From NCBI GenBank assembly GCA_013178315.1, contig JABLWX010000044.1:1-54830 (forward strand): 54,830 nt of DNA. Direction: 5' to 3'. Within the stretch, counting starts at the first letter, position 1. Every line of letters begins with the position of its first letter. Under the pieces are notes generated by a model. It ran no database searches and was not told the DNA's origin. It saw only the letters and a list, made by a program, of their open reading frames with translations. The stretch is from Candidatus Aminicenantota bacterium (GTDB lineage Bacteria > Acidobacteriota > Aminicenantia > Aminicenantales > Saccharicenantaceae). Shown here in pieces: positions 34,924-43,900 of the stretch. The position numbers and the translations under genes are program-made.

Positions 34924-35928
34924 ATGAACAAGATTGAACAGGCCATACTGAATTCTCTCAAAGTCAACATGGGCTATAAAGATGGCGAAAAGGTAGCCAT
35001 CGTGATGCAGGCCTGGAACCCTGCGTTCGAAGAAAAGCATCTCCGCAAGTTTGAACTGGCCGCGGCCCTGTGCCATGCGATGTACGAGGTTTTCAGGCAG
35101 GCCGGCGTGGACGTGGAACTTCTGAGCTATGTGCCGCCGGAAGCCCGGAGCGGCGTTGATGCCACGCCGGAACTTTACGAAAAAATCGGCTTCAGGGAAA
35201 TTATCTTCATGCCCACTGTTTTTTCCCTGACCCACACCAGATTCCGGAAAACACAGACGGAAAAAGGCTCCCGGGTGGCCAGCATGCCCGGGTTTACCCT
35301 GGAAATGTATGAAGAGGGTGGTCCCATGGACGTGGATTATAGCCTGCTCCATCAGCAGACCGAAGCCCAGGCCGAAAAACTGAGAAATTGCCGCTACGTC
35401 CGGGTGCTGGCCGAAGACACCGACATCACCGTGGAAATAGACCCGACGCTCGTCCATGTCTCCAGCGGGGTGCTGACCAAACCCGGGAAATTCGGCAACC
35501 TGCCGGGAGCAGAAGCTTACGTAGTGCCGGTTCACGAGGGCAAATCCAAAGGATATTTCACGGTTCCGGTCGGCTGGGGCGGCACTGGCCCCTTAAAATA
35601 CCGGGCCAAATTCTTCGTTGAAAGAGGAAGGTTTGTGGCGGTTTGTGGCGAAACTCTTGAAGCCCAGGAATACATAGACAAAGAAATCATACCGCTGATA
35701 TTCGACGGAAAAGATTTTGACATCCTGGCCGAGCTGGGAATCGGCACCAACCCCAACATCACCGGAGAGTACGTGCAGAAGAAAGGCTGGAACACCCTGG
35801 TGGCCGAAAAAATTTACGGCTCCATACATTTCGCAAACGGTAATAGCAAGGGCATGGGCGGACAGAACGACGTCCCGGTCCACATCGACTGGGTGGTGCC
35901 CGGCGTAACCGCTGAATTTTTGCCTTGA
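34924..35928 (+). CDS. M29-like aminopeptidase T / NicX-type metalloenzyme
   Basis: 334-aa cytosolic protein with features of the aminopeptidase-T (M29) and 2,5-dihydroxypyridine dioxygenase (NicX) fold: 'TKPGKFGNLPGAEAYVVP', 'DILAELGIGTNPNI', 'KIYGSIHFANGNS' with Glu/His candidates for the metal site. Length is nearer to NicX (about 350) than to true M29 peptidases (about 410). GGGGAGGCCTC precedes the ATG. It is followed by an exported amidohydrolase after 127 bp, which would fit a peptide or heterocycle catabolic role, but that is inference. Confidence 0.7.
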   Translation: MNKIEQAILNSLKVNMGYKDGEKVAIVMQAWNPAFEEKHLRKFELAAALCHAMYEVFRQAGVDVELLSYVPPEARSGVDATPELYEKIGFREIIFMPTVFSLTHTRFRKTQTEKGSRVASMPGFTLEMYEEGGPMDVDYSLLHQQTEAQAEKLRNCRYVRVLAEDTDITVEIDPTLVHVSSGVLTKPGKFGNLPGAEAYVVPVHEGKSKGYFTVPVGWGGTGPLKYRAKFFVERGRFVAVCGETLEAQEYIDKEIIPLIFDGKDFDILAELGIGTNPNITGEYVQKKGWNTLVAEKIYGSIHFANGNSKGMGGQNDVPVHIDWVVPGVTAEFLP

Positions 35929-36055
35929 AAAATCCGCTAACTCAATCCCACCGGAAACCTGAACCCGCTTCGCCCGCTCATTCTGGTTGACTTGATAGAG
36001 GCAAGTGGATGATATTGGTATATCGATCTCGATAAACTTTTTTTAGGAGGCACCA

Positions 36056-37381
36056 ATGCCAGGCAACGGTCCTTTTAAGATTAATGGACCCAGGTTGGTA
36101 TTAAGAAGCTTATTAATCCCAGCTGGCTCCTTTCTTATTAAATCAGTTTTGCTGATGGCCATAGTTTTTTCCTCTATAACTCTGCTGATTGCCCAAGACA
36201 AGACAACCCCGCCTAAAGAAAAACCGGTGGTGGCGGTCATCGGTGGAACACTCATCGACGGCACCGGGAAAGAGCCGGTGGCCAATACCGTTATCATCAT
36301 CGAAGGCGATAAAATCAGGGAAGTCGGGTTGGTCGGTAAGGTTAAGATTCCAAAGGACGCCCAGAAAATTGACGCTTCCGGCCGGTGGATATTGCCCGGC
36401 TTCATAGACTGTCACATCCACCTGTCATCAGAAACGTCAGACCTGGAATACTACCGCGACTCAAACAGCCTGGCCACCCTGAGAGCCCTGCAGCTCATGA
36501 ATACCTACCTGCGGTGTGGCGTGACCGCGGTCCGGGACGTTGGCTCGCACGTGGAAGCCATGCAGGCACTGCTGCGGGCCCAGAGAGCAGGCTACATCGA
36601 CAGCATCCGGCTTTACCCCTGCGGCAACCTCATCACCATAACCGGCGGGCACGGCTACGGCATGCACGGCTCGATGGCCGTTGACGGTCCCTGGGAATGG
36701 CGGAAGGCCGTGCGCCAGATGTATGCCGCCGGCTTCAAGTACATCAAGATCTCGCCGCAGTTCACCCTGGAAGAGGCCAGGGCCGCGGTGGAAGAAGCCA
36801 AAATGCTGGGCCTGCACGTCACCGCCCATGGCGGCGGCTTTTCCGATACCATCCCGACGACCATGACCAGGATAGCCGTCGAGGCCGGGGTGGAATGCAT
36901 CGAGCACTGGAATGAAATGACCGACGATGTGCTGGACCTGATGGCCGAGCGCGGCGTGTTTGACGTCCCCACGCTTTACACCTACTACGCCAGCTACCAG
37001 CGCGACGACATCAGCCGCTTCCTGGTAGAAAAGCGAGGCTGGTCGATGGCCATGCACGAGACGCTATTCAAAAAGGCCTACCAGAGGAAAATCGTCATGG
37101 GCATCGGCACCGATGCCAACGGCGAGTACCGGGAGCTCTACCCTCAGATTTACTTCGAGGAGATGAAATATTTCCAGCGCCTGGGGATGAGCCCGATGGA
37201 GGTCATCGTCTGCGCCACGAAAAACGGGGCCCGCATCCTGGGCCTGGAAGACGAGCTGGGAACGATCGAAGCCGGCAAGGCGGCCGACCTGCAGATATTA
37301 AAGGGCGACCCGCTCAAGTCCTTCGATAACCTGGGCAACCCGGAAACGGTCATCCTTCGCGGCAAAATTTACAGGTTTTAA
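36056..37381 (+). CDS. Exported amidohydrolase (imidazolonepropionase/prolidase-like)
   Basis: 441-aa metal-dependent hydrolase of the amidohydrolase superfamily, with a long N-terminal signal or anchor segment (about 25-46). The TIM-barrel metal motifs are 'GFIDCHIHL' (HxH), 'KYIKISPQF' (bridging Lys candidate), 'VTAHGGGFSD', 'IEHWNEM' and 'GIGTDANG' (catalytic Asp). The C-terminal beta-sandwich closes with 'GTIEAGKAADLQIL'. AGGAGGCACCA precedes the ATG. The group includes dipeptidases and Xaa-Pro/Xaa-Arg peptidases, so peptide hydrolysis outside the cytosol is likely. It is followed after 9 bp by a membrane protein, probably co-transcribed. Confidence 0.88.
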   Translation: MPGNGPFKINGPRLVLRSLLIPAGSFLIKSVLLMAIVFSSITLLIAQDKTTPPKEKPVVAVIGGTLIDGTGKEPVANTVIIIEGDKIREVGLVGKVKIPKDAQKIDASGRWILPGFIDCHIHLSSETSDLEYYRDSNSLATLRALQLMNTYLRCGVTAVRDVGSHVEAMQALLRAQRAGYIDSIRLYPCGNLITITGGHGYGMHGSMAVDGPWEWRKAVRQMYAAGFKYIKISPQFTLEEARAAVEEAKMLGLHVTAHGGGFSDTIPTTMTRIAVEAGVECIEHWNEMTDDVLDLMAERGVFDVPTLYTYYASYQRDDISRFLVEKRGWSMAMHETLFKKAYQRKIVMGIGTDANGEYRELYPQIYFEEMKYFQRLGMSPMEVIVCATKNGARILGLEDELGTIEAGKAADLQILKGDPLKSFDNLGNPETVILRGKIYRF

Positions 37382-37390
37382 GGAGAACAC

Positions 37391-38272
37391 ATGAACAACC
37401 ATTCATATAATGATTTCAAGACCGATTTCGAAAGGATTTTTATCGGGCTGGTGGCCATCCTGGCTGGAGTCATCCTCATCTACCTGGCGGTCATGGGCCC
37501 GCTCATAACAGGGGCTATCAAATACAAGACGGCCGATGACATAAATAACCAGCTCATCGGGCAGGACCTGGTCAACCTGGTGGTCCTGGCCTCCATACTT
37601 ATAGCCGGCGGCGTCCTGCTGCTGAGAAGAAAGAGCACGGCCAAATACCTGCTGCTGGCCACGCCGTTGTTTTTAATTTATTATGCCATAAGTTACACCA
37701 TCGGCTGGGAATGGAGTTCGCCCCGGTACTCGGGGAACAACGAGCGATACTTCTTTTACTTCCTTTTCATCCTGATTGCGGCCCTGCTGATAATGCTCTA
37801 CTGCCTGTCTGTTTTCCCCAAGAACGTGGCCAGTACCTTCAAGAAAAAGTCCCTGCTCATCTATTCAATTCTTTTTGTCCTGTTCCTCCTGGTCTTTGCC
37901 GGGATGTGGGTCAAGGAAGTGCTTGAGGTAATAAAGACCGGCACCACCCGCGGCTACGACCTTGCGCCGACGGCTTTCTGGCTGGTCCGGGTATTTGACC
38001 TGGGCTTTTCCATACCGCTGGGACTGCTGAGCGTTTACCTTCTCTGGACCAGGGCGGCCAGGGCCTATCCCCTGATCTACATGTTCTACGGCTTTTTCTT
38101 CACCCAGATCCTGGCCGTCAACGCCATGGGCTGGATGATGTTCATCCGCCACGACCCGGCCTTTGCCCTGCGTGACCTGGTGGTCTTCTCCGGACTGGCC
38201 CTGATCATAATCTTCGGCTTTGTTTACGTGCACAGGAATTACAAATTGAAGTCCGGTCCAGCTGACATTTAA
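37391..38272 (+). CDS. Multi-pass membrane protein of unknown function
   Basis: 293-aa inner-membrane protein with about eight TM helices, e.g. around 18-38, 60-78, 86-104, 124-142, 155-175, 205-225, 230-255 and 265-280. No motif I recognise. AAGGAGAACAC precedes the ATG. It starts 9 bp behind the amidohydrolase gene, so the two form an operon. It could take up the released products or anchor the enzyme; neither can be shown. Confidence 0.75.
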   Translation: MNNHSYNDFKTDFERIFIGLVAILAGVILIYLAVMGPLITGAIKYKTADDINNQLIGQDLVNLVVLASILIAGGVLLLRRKSTAKYLLLATPLFLIYYAISYTIGWEWSSPRYSGNNERYFFYFLFILIAALLIMLYCLSVFPKNVASTFKKKSLLIYSILFVLFLLVFAGMWVKEVLEVIKTGTTRGYDLAPTAFWLVRVFDLGFSIPLGLLSVYLLWTRAARAYPLIYMFYGFFFTQILAVNAMGWMMFIRHDPAFALRDLVVFSGLALIIIFGFVYVHRNYKLKSGPADI

Positions 38273-38418
38273 AATCTGAAATAAGCCCGGCCCGAGATCA
38301 GGGTAAAGGTCTTTTCTTCCTTCCCAGCCTTAGTTTTTTTAGCCGGTCCGCCCGGCTTACCAGCTGGAACGGCGGGGTTGAGCGCGGGAGAAGGTATTGA
38401 CCGGCGGACAATCAGTCA

Positions 38419-38450
38419 AAATAAAAAAGGGAAGGGCTTTCGCCCTTCCC
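38419..38450 (-). terminator. Rho-independent terminator of the barrel gene
   Basis: Perfect 9-bp stem GGGAAGGGC (38429-38437) / GCCCTTCCC (38442-38450) with a 4-nt loop. On the minus strand TTTTTTATTTTG follows, 31 bp after the stop codon at 38481. Confidence 0.9.
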
Positions 38451-38480
38451 TGTTTGGTGTCAATCCGAACTTGCTTTTTA

Positions 38481-39140
38481 TCAGAAAGAAATACCGGCCA
38501 TGAACAGCCAGGTCCTGGTCTTAATCGATGAAGGCTCGACCACGGTCTCTTCGATGATATTGGAAATCCCCAGGTCATAACGAGCATCGAGGGTGACTTT
38601 TATCACGCCCAGCTTCTGGGTCAGGCCCAGGCCGAAGGTAACTCCAAATTCCGTATTTTTTATGTCGTCCTTGATGTCTTCCTTTATCTCCGGATATCCT
38701 TCTACCTTCGTAACAAATTCTGCCTTGGTATTGAAGCCGAAATAAGGCCCGGCATAAACCGAGGGAATGGTCAACCCGCCGGAAACCAGGTTAAATTTCA
38801 GGAGCAGGGGAATTTCGATGTAATCGATATTAGCGCTGAAGGTTCCAGTGACTTCCCCTTCGGTGACCGTAATCTTGGCCCCCTTCTGAACATACAGGAC
38901 TTCGGGCTGGATGGATATAGGTCCCGGAAGGCCAATCTCCAGGAAAACACCCCCGGCCAGGCCCGTCTTGGTTTCCCAATTGTAACCCTCAAAAGTTTCG
39001 GGCACCGACTTGATGTTGGCCAGGGTGATGCCACCCTTTATTCCGGACTTGATACCGGCCAGGGCCGGGCTGGCGGCCAGGCTGAACATAAAGGCCAAAG
39101 CCAGGGCCAGAATCAGGCTTCTTCCAGTCTTTTTCATCAA
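38481..39140 (-). CDS. Outer-membrane beta-barrel protein (PorT-like)
   Basis: 219-aa exported protein. Signal peptide about 1-28 ('LILALALAFMFSLAASPALA'), then amphipathic strands: 'GIKGGITLANIKS', 'GLAGGVFLEIGLPGPISIQPEVLYVQKG' (trimmed: GPISIQPEVLYVQKGA), 'GLTIPSVYAGPYFGF', 'FGVTFGLGLTQKLG', ending 'WLFMAGISF' with terminal Phe for barrel assembly. This strand pattern is that of small 8-stranded PorT/OmpW-like barrels. AGGAGGTAATTG precedes the ATG and a strong terminator follows, so it is monocistronic. Ligand unknown. Confidence 0.85.
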   Translation of the reverse strand: MMKKTGRSLILALALAFMFSLAASPALAGIKSGIKGGITLANIKSVPETFEGYNWETKTGLAGGVFLEIGLPGPISIQPEVLYVQKGAKITVTEGEVTGTFSANIDYIEIPLLLKFNLVSGGLTIPSVYAGPYFGFNTKAEFVTKVEGYPEIKEDIKDDIKNTEFGVTFGLGLTQKLGVIKVTLDARYDLGISNIIEETVVEPSSIKTRTWLFMAGISF

Positions 39141-39626
39141 TTACCTCCTGTTAATTTAATTTATGCCTCCCCGAGGCGAACCGGCTGCTTTTTAACAAGA
39201 TATAAAAATTAAATTTATTGTTCAACAACTTTTTTCAGCTTTAACAATCTTCGGAAATGATCCCGACCGGGGGAACCGAATCTTCCATTTTATACAAGGT
39301 AATTGCCCGTCCAGGTTCCAGCCCGAAAATCAAGAACCGGAAACGATTTACCGGCGATTGCCAGAAATGAATTTTTTAGGCCGATAGGGCAATTATTTTT
39401 CGATCAGTCGATATCTTAACGAATAACTGCTTCAAATAAAAAAGGCACTGGCCAGGATGGCCTCAACCCAGACACAGGACCTTATGGTTATTCCCGGGGA
39501 CTTAAGGATCCCTGTCGAACGAAGAGGACAGTAACGGACACAGCTTATCAGGGGATAGAGGTACGGTCCGGGCAGGGCGGAAGCGCCGCGGGCCGTGTCC
39601 CGAACGTGGAGCGCCGGTTACGTCTG
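39141..39626. other. Intergenic, 486 bp, with a GC-rich structured segment
   Basis: The part next to the barrel gene (39141-39420) is AT-rich and should hold its promoter (TTGAAC and TATATC/TATCTT are visible on the minus strand near 39200-39225). From about 39500 the sequence turns GC-rich and can fold into nested hairpins (separate entry). No protein-coding gene is supported; the minus-strand frame 39502-39717 is spurious. Confidence 0.6.
39436..39463 (-). terminator. Possible terminator of the SQR-like gene transcript
   Basis: Short stem GGCCA/TGGCC (39450-39462) with TTTTTTATTTG following on the minus strand after 6 nt. Weak; it would give the oxidoreductase mRNA a 3' UTR of about 170 nt that includes the structured segment. 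Confidence 0.3.
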
Positions 39627-39644
39627 CTACCGGACGTCTTTTTT
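39512..39644 (+). ncRNA. Candidate structured RNA
   Basis: Helices: CTGTC (39512-39516)/GACAG (39527-39531); GGACAC (39536-39541)/GTGTCC (39595-39600) closing GGTCCG (39565-39570)/CGGGCC (39589-39594), which closes GGCG/CGCC around GAAG (39576-39587). A 3' hairpin CCGGT (39614-39618)/ACCGG (39629-39633) is followed by TTTTTT at 39639-39644, with a competing ACGTC/GACGT hairpin. The T-run favours a plus-strand RNA, antisense to the last bases of the oxidoreductase gene. No known RNA family recognised. Confidence 0.35.
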
Positions 39645-40862
39645 CCCCTTCATGGACATTCGGGCCGGAACAAAAGGCACGGCTCGCCCTCTGAGCAGCC
39701 AGTGCCAGTAAACCCATTCAAAGGCCAGCTTGGACCAGTGGTTGAGACGGGTTTCTTTCAGCAGCGACATCGGGCCGACCAAAGGCAATGGATACTTGCC
39801 CGGAAGAGGCTCAACCTCGTGGTTATAATCAATCACCACGGCCCGGCCGAACCCGGTTTCTATGAAGCAATTGGCGTGACCATCAAAGGCCACCTCAGTC
39901 TTCCGGCCATCAATCTCACCCAGGATAATTTCCTCAAGCACTTCGGACTCGAAATGGACCACCGACCCGGCCTTGGTCCAGTCGTTTCCGGCGGCATCGC
40001 CGATAACGAAAATATCGGCATACTGTTCCGAACGGAAACCGGATTTATCAACCGGTACATAATTCATCTCGTCACCCAGCCCGGAGCGCTTGATAACTTC
40101 GGAACCCATGTTGGTCGGGATGGTAACCAGCAGGTCGAAGGATACTTCGCGGCCGTCGTAGCAGATCACCTTGCCGGCTGCCGCCTCTATCCTCTCGGTC
40201 AGGAAGAAGGTCTCCACCTCAATTTTCTTTTTGGCCTGCAGGTCGCCCAGGTAGCGGGTGGCCACGGGCTTGGTGAAGGCGCCGGAAATGGGTGTTACGT
40301 AAATCAGCCGGATATTTTCCCTGACCCCCTTCTTTCTGAAATACCAGTCGGCCAGGAAGGCAAACTCCAGAGGGGAAACGTTGCACTTGATGGGTATTTC
40401 GTTAACGTGGACAACCAGGGTCCCTTCCCTGAATTCCTTCAATTTCTCGGCCAGGGCGGTAGCCCCATCTATGGAATAATAATCAAAGATGTTTTTCCGC
40501 CAGCCGTCCAGCATCCCCGGGGTCTCTTCCGGCCGGGGATGGGTACCGGTGGCGATGAGAAGCAGGTCGTAATTTATTTCCCGGCCGTCCGTCAGCACTA
40601 CCTTTTTGCTCTGCGGCTTGACCTCTTCCACCCCCGCGGTCAGGAAATCGACTGACTTCGGAAGCAAGCTCGACCGATGCCTGACCAGGTCTTCCGGATG
40701 GTAGATCCCAAAGGGGACCAGCAGGAAGCCGGGCTGGTAATAATGGTTATCGTCCCGGTCAATGACCGTAATCTTCCAGCCGCGTCGCTTGAGGGGCCCG
40801 GCCAGCTTGTTGGCCATGATGGTGCCGCCGGTACCGGCCCCGAGTATCACCAGGTTTTTCAT
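39627..40862 (-). CDS. Sulfide:quinone oxidoreductase-like flavoprotein
   Basis: 411-aa FAD-dependent disulfide-reductase-fold enzyme of the SQR/NDH-2 group, peripheral on the inner membrane, that would pass electrons from sulfide to quinone. N-terminal FAD site 'VILGAGTGGTIMANKL' (GxGxxG), 'YQPGFLLVPFG', second dinucleotide region 'LLLIATGTHPRP', and C-terminal FAD contact 'DIFVIGDAAG'. Two Cys sit where SQRs carry redox cysteines: Cys160 ('IPIKCNVSPLE') and Cys332 ('GHANCFIETG'). The third Cys of classical SQR is not evident. GAGTGAGGT precedes the ATG. Single gene. SQR is favoured by the 'KC.xxPLEF' motif; flavocytochrome-c-like or NDH-2 functions remain possible. Confidence 0.8.
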   Translation of the reverse strand: MKNLVILGAGTGGTIMANKLAGPLKRRGWKITVIDRDDNHYYQPGFLLVPFGIYHPEDLVRHRSSLLPKSVDFLTAGVEEVKPQSKKVVLTDGREINYDLLLIATGTHPRPEETPGMLDGWRKNIFDYYSIDGATALAEKLKEFREGTLVVHVNEIPIKCNVSPLEFAFLADWYFRKKGVRENIRLIYVTPISGAFTKPVATRYLGDLQAKKKIEVETFFLTERIEAAAGKVICYDGREVSFDLLVTIPTNMGSEVIKRSGLGDEMNYVPVDKSGFRSEQYADIFVIGDAAGNDWTKAGSVVHFESEVLEEIILGEIDGRKTEVAFDGHANCFIETGFGRAVVIDYNHEVEPLPGKYPLPLVGPMSLLKETRLNHWSKLAFEWVYWHWLLRGRAVPFVPARMSMKGKKDVR

Positions 40863-41006
40863 ACCTCACTCCTAAGTCAACTGCCGATTTTTCAATCATT
40901 CAAGGATAATTGCCAGGACGGCTAATTATATCCTAATTCTGCCCACATCGGAAAACAATAACCTCGAAACTTTAGCTTCCTACTAAAAGCCTGTATATGA
41001 TGCTTT

Positions 41007-41672
41007 CTAACTCTTCAACCTGGAGGTGAGCAGGCGAAGTGCTTCCCGGAAATAGAATTTTTCGCCTTCAATCCTGAAGTTAAAACTCTCCAGAATTTTC
41101 TTCCAGTCATGCTCGATAAAATCCAGGGCAGGCCGGCACTCAAAGGTCCTGAAAATCCAGCGGAAAAGCCATGACCTTTCTGATAGCCTGAATTCAGCGT
41201 AATCCAGGATGGCCAGCCGGCCACCCGGTTTAAGATGGCGGCTGATGTTTTCTAAAATCACCTCTCTTGTTTGTTGAGGAAAGCCATGAAGCACGAAACT
41301 TATAAAAGCCACATCGTATTTCTCTCCAAGGTCAAAAGGGATGTCAATTCGTTGCAGGTGGAACGAGGCTCTACGTTCTTCTCTAAACCTCTTTTCAAAT
41401 TGTTCTTTCATCTCCGGCAGCAAATCCAGGCCGGTGATTTTTCCTACTGGTCCCAGGTATTTCATCATCAGGGCTGCATTCCGTCCTGTGCCACAGCCGA
41501 GGTCGAGTATGGAATCTTCAGGTTCGATCTCTAAATCATCTATGGCCTTCTTGATGAATCGAGCATAGCCACCCAGGGTAACCAGGTCCAGCAACCGGTC
41601 ATAATGCCTGGCCACAAAAGGTGAAAGCTCGATTTTGGAAGCCGGATACAGTTTTTCTCTTCTGGCAGCCAT
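41007..41672 (-). CDS. Class I SAM-dependent methyltransferase
   Basis: 221-aa UbiE/COQ5-like methyltransferase. SAM-binding motif I 'DLGCGTGRNAAL', motif II 'TGLDLLPEM', 'YDVAFISFVLHGFP' and 'LKPGGRLAILDYAEF'. It follows the enolase-superfamily gene by 78 bp on the same strand. A link to menaquinone or another lipid quinone is possible given that gene's alternative OSBS annotation, but the methyltransferase is too generic to settle it. GGAGAAAC precedes the ATG. Confidence 0.85.
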   Translation of the reverse strand: MAARREKLYPASKIELSPFVARHYDRLLDLVTLGGYARFIKKAIDDLEIEPEDSILDLGCGTGRNAALMMKYLGPVGKITGLDLLPEMKEQFEKRFREERRASFHLQRIDIPFDLGEKYDVAFISFVLHGFPQQTREVILENISRHLKPGGRLAILDYAEFRLSERSWLFRWIFRTFECRPALDFIEHDWKKILESFNFRIEGEKFYFREALRLLTSRLKS

Positions 41673-41750
41673 TGTTTCTCCATATCCTTTCTTGCTCCGG
41701 TTGAGCAGATGGCAGAAAGGTTTTAACCTGCAAAAATACCTTCCCTCGAT

Positions 41751-42860
41751 TCAGGGTTTTAACACTTCCTTTCTTACGGTGGCTCTCTCAATCCGCTCCT
41801 CGACCGGGTTGACGCCAAGGCCCGGGCCATCCGGCACCCGGATATAACCCGGCCGGCTCAGGCTGATGGGTGGCTCGATCAGGTCTTCCTGGTAATAGCG
41901 GGCGCTGGCCGACAGGTCGTTCGGGTACTTGAAATTGGGCAGGGTGGCTATATGGAGATTGTGAGCCCGGCCGATTCCGCTCTCCAGCATGCCCCCGCAC
42001 CAGACCCCGACTCCGTACCGCTGGCAGTAATCATGTATCCGCCTGGCCTCAATTATCCCCCCGACCCGGCCAACCTTGATGTTGACAATCCGGCAACTGC
42101 CCATTTCCAGGGCCGCCCGGGCCGAGTCAAAAGAGATGATGCTCTCGTCCAGGCAGAGCGGCGTGGTCATTTTCTTCTGGAGCTGGCTGTGGTCCCAGAG
42201 GTCGTAAGGGGGGAAAGGTTGTTCCACCATCAGCAGTTTAAAGGCATCCAGCTTCCTCAGGTGCTCGGCCTGCTCGATGCTGTAAGCCCCGTTGGCATCG
42301 GCCTGGAGCAGGAGGTCCGGATATTTCTCCCTGATGGCCTGGCAGACCTCCACGTCCCAGCCCGGCTTGATTTTAATCTTTATCCGCTCGTAACCCTGGC
42401 CGAGATAGTTCTCTATCCGGGCCAGGAGCTCGGGCACCGAGTCCTCTATGCCGACACTGACCCCGGCCGGGATTTCCTCCCTGACCCCACCCCAGAGCCG
42501 GCTGAGCGGCAAGCCCTGCTTTTTGGCTTTCAGGTCCCAGAGGGCCAGTTCCAGCCCGGCCTTGGCCATCTGGTTGCCGCGAAAAACTCTGGCCGCTTCA
42601 TAGTAATCCTCGGGTTCAACTATCCCCCGGCTGAAAACCAGCGGAACCAGGAAATCCCTGGTTATGTGCCAGGCGGTTTCGGTGGTCTCACCGCTGTAAA
42701 GCGGCTTTTCCTCAGCCACGCATTCGCCGTAACCCACCACCCCGTCTTCGTAAACCCGGATGATGATGAAGGTGCGGTCGTAGGCCCGGCCGAAGCTGGT
42801 CTCAAAAAAATGAACGTAAGGAAGCCTTAACAAATTCAGTTCAATTCTTTCGATAGCCAT
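41751..42860 (-). CDS. menC: o-Succinylbenzoate synthase / N-succinylamino acid racemase (enolase superfamily)
   Basis: 369-aa enolase-superfamily enzyme of the NSAR/OSBS subgroup. Acid-base lysines of the KxK motif at 163/165 ('KIKIKPGWD'), metal ligands Asp188 ('QADANG'), Glu213 ('MVEQPFP') and Asp238 ('CLDESI'), and Lys262 ('NIKVGRVGG'). These positions nearly match those I recall for Amycolatopsis NSAR. No other men genes are in the window, while a COG3375-type GNAT gene lies 200 bp upstream on the same strand, the usual partner of NSAR. I therefore favour racemization of N-succinyl amino acids over menaquinone synthesis, or both. GCAGGTG precedes the ATG. Confidence 0.85.
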   Translation of the reverse strand: MAIERIELNLLRLPYVHFFETSFGRAYDRTFIIIRVYEDGVVGYGECVAEEKPLYSGETTETAWHITRDFLVPLVFSRGIVEPEDYYEAARVFRGNQMAKAGLELALWDLKAKKQGLPLSRLWGGVREEIPAGVSVGIEDSVPELLARIENYLGQGYERIKIKIKPGWDVEVCQAIREKYPDLLLQADANGAYSIEQAEHLRKLDAFKLLMVEQPFPPYDLWDHSQLQKKMTTPLCLDESIISFDSARAALEMGSCRIVNIKVGRVGGIIEARRIHDYCQRYGVGVWCGGMLESGIGRAHNLHIATLPNFKYPNDLSASARYYQEDLIEPPISLSRPGYIRVPDGPGLGVNPVEERIERATVRKEVLKP

Positions 42861-43063
42861 CTGACACCTGCCTTCTCAACCGGCTGTAAAATGAGCCCGG
42901 TTATGATTTTTCTATTTTCTAATTTCTGATAAGCTCTGTTCTTTTCTCAGGAATCAGCCTCCTGCTCGGCTGCCCTTGAACTGAAACAGCTCTTTTGTAT
43001 TGCCGGTCTTGCGTACTCACTTTTTCCAGTGATTCTTTTTTCCCGAACTGAAAGTAGCCCTGC

Positions 43064-43900
43064 CTACTTTTTCATTTTTCCGGCCGGCATTTTCTTTAAC
43101 AGATAATAACATCGCTCGCCAAAAATAAAATCGATTACGGCGTAGCCCCGGCCAAAATAATGGGTCAGCACTTCTCGCAGGGCCGCCTGCCACTTACCGA
43201 TCAGCTCGGGACGGGCCTGAAGCGACTTCACATCTCTTATCGTTTCGGCCAGGAAGACCGGGGCGGCCAGCTTCAGGTTGACCGGGCCGGGATGGTAACT
43301 TCCATCTTCCGCGCCGTAACCCTCCAGGGCCTTGGGAAGAAAACCCAGGTCGATGGTTTTTTCTTCCTTTTCTTCAGCCTTTTTCTGGACCCTGGCTGAC
43401 TTTATGGGCCATTCCACCAGCAGCCGGTCGGTGGGGATTCCCGGGCCAAGTTTGAGCTGCGGCGTTTCCCCGTAAAAATCGGGGAGGTAACGCCGGCAGA
43501 TAACCCCGAGCGTGTGAAAATTAAGGTTGGCGTTCCGGCTCTGCATGGGGTCGTAGGTCCAGGTGACCAGGTCCAGGCCCATCTTCAGCACTTCCCGGCG
43601 CTGGGCCCACTTCAGCTTCTTGCCCAGGCCGTATCCCTGGAACTGCGGCAGCACCGCCAGCAGGTGGGAATGATGACAGAACTTGCCGTTATAGATGGCC
43701 GGAAAAGAATAGACGAAACCGGCCAGCTCCTCATCCACGAAGGCACCCAGCACCAGCCCGCCCATGAAAGTCGAGATGCAGAACTGGTGGACCGGAGTCA
43801 GGTCCAGGTCCGGATGCTTCCAGACCGCCCGCTGGATGTCGATCAATCCCGCAAATTCCCCCCTGTCCGTTAACCTGCGGATTGAAACCTTACCGACCAA
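43064..43900 (-). CDS. GNAT acyltransferase (COG3375 type), putative amino-acid N-succinyltransferase
   Basis: 278 aa. GNAT fold with acyl-CoA loop 'QFQGYGLGKKL' and the subgroup signature 'HHSHLLAVLP', 'WTYDPMQSRNANLNFHTLG' and 'YLPDFYG'. Members of this subgroup are found with NSAR and a deacylase and are thought to succinylate amino acids. The start is TTG at 43900 with AAGGAG 7 nt upstream; it overlaps the preceding glycosyltransferase by 11 nt, so it is translationally coupled. A Lys/Glu-rich linker and an extra C-terminal region of about 90 residues follow the GNAT core. Placement inside a glycan-synthesis operon is unusual. Confidence 0.8.
   Translation of the reverse strand: MVGKVSIRRLTDRGEFAGLIDIQRAVWKHPDLDLTPVHQFCISTFMGGLVLGAFVDEELAGFVYSFPAIYNGKFCHHSHLLAVLPQFQGYGLGKKLKWAQRREVLKMGLDLVTWTYDPMQSRNANLNFHTLGVICRRYLPDFYGETPQLKLGPGIPTDRLLVEWPIKSARVQKKAEEKEEKTIDLGFLPKALEGYGAEDGSYHPGPVNLKLAAPVFLAETIRDVKSLQARPELIGKWQAALREVLTHYFGRGYAVIDFIFGERCYYLLKKMPAGKMKK

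Noticed and set aside
35630-35655. GTTTGTGGCG occurring twice in a row in the M29-like gene
   Set aside because: It is a chance 10-bp repeat inside an intact frame and does not disrupt the protein.
39565-39594. Resemblance to the GGAA-loop domain of SRP RNA
   Set aside because: The 3' side lacks the conserved AGCAG internal loop, so it is not a 4.5S/SRP RNA.
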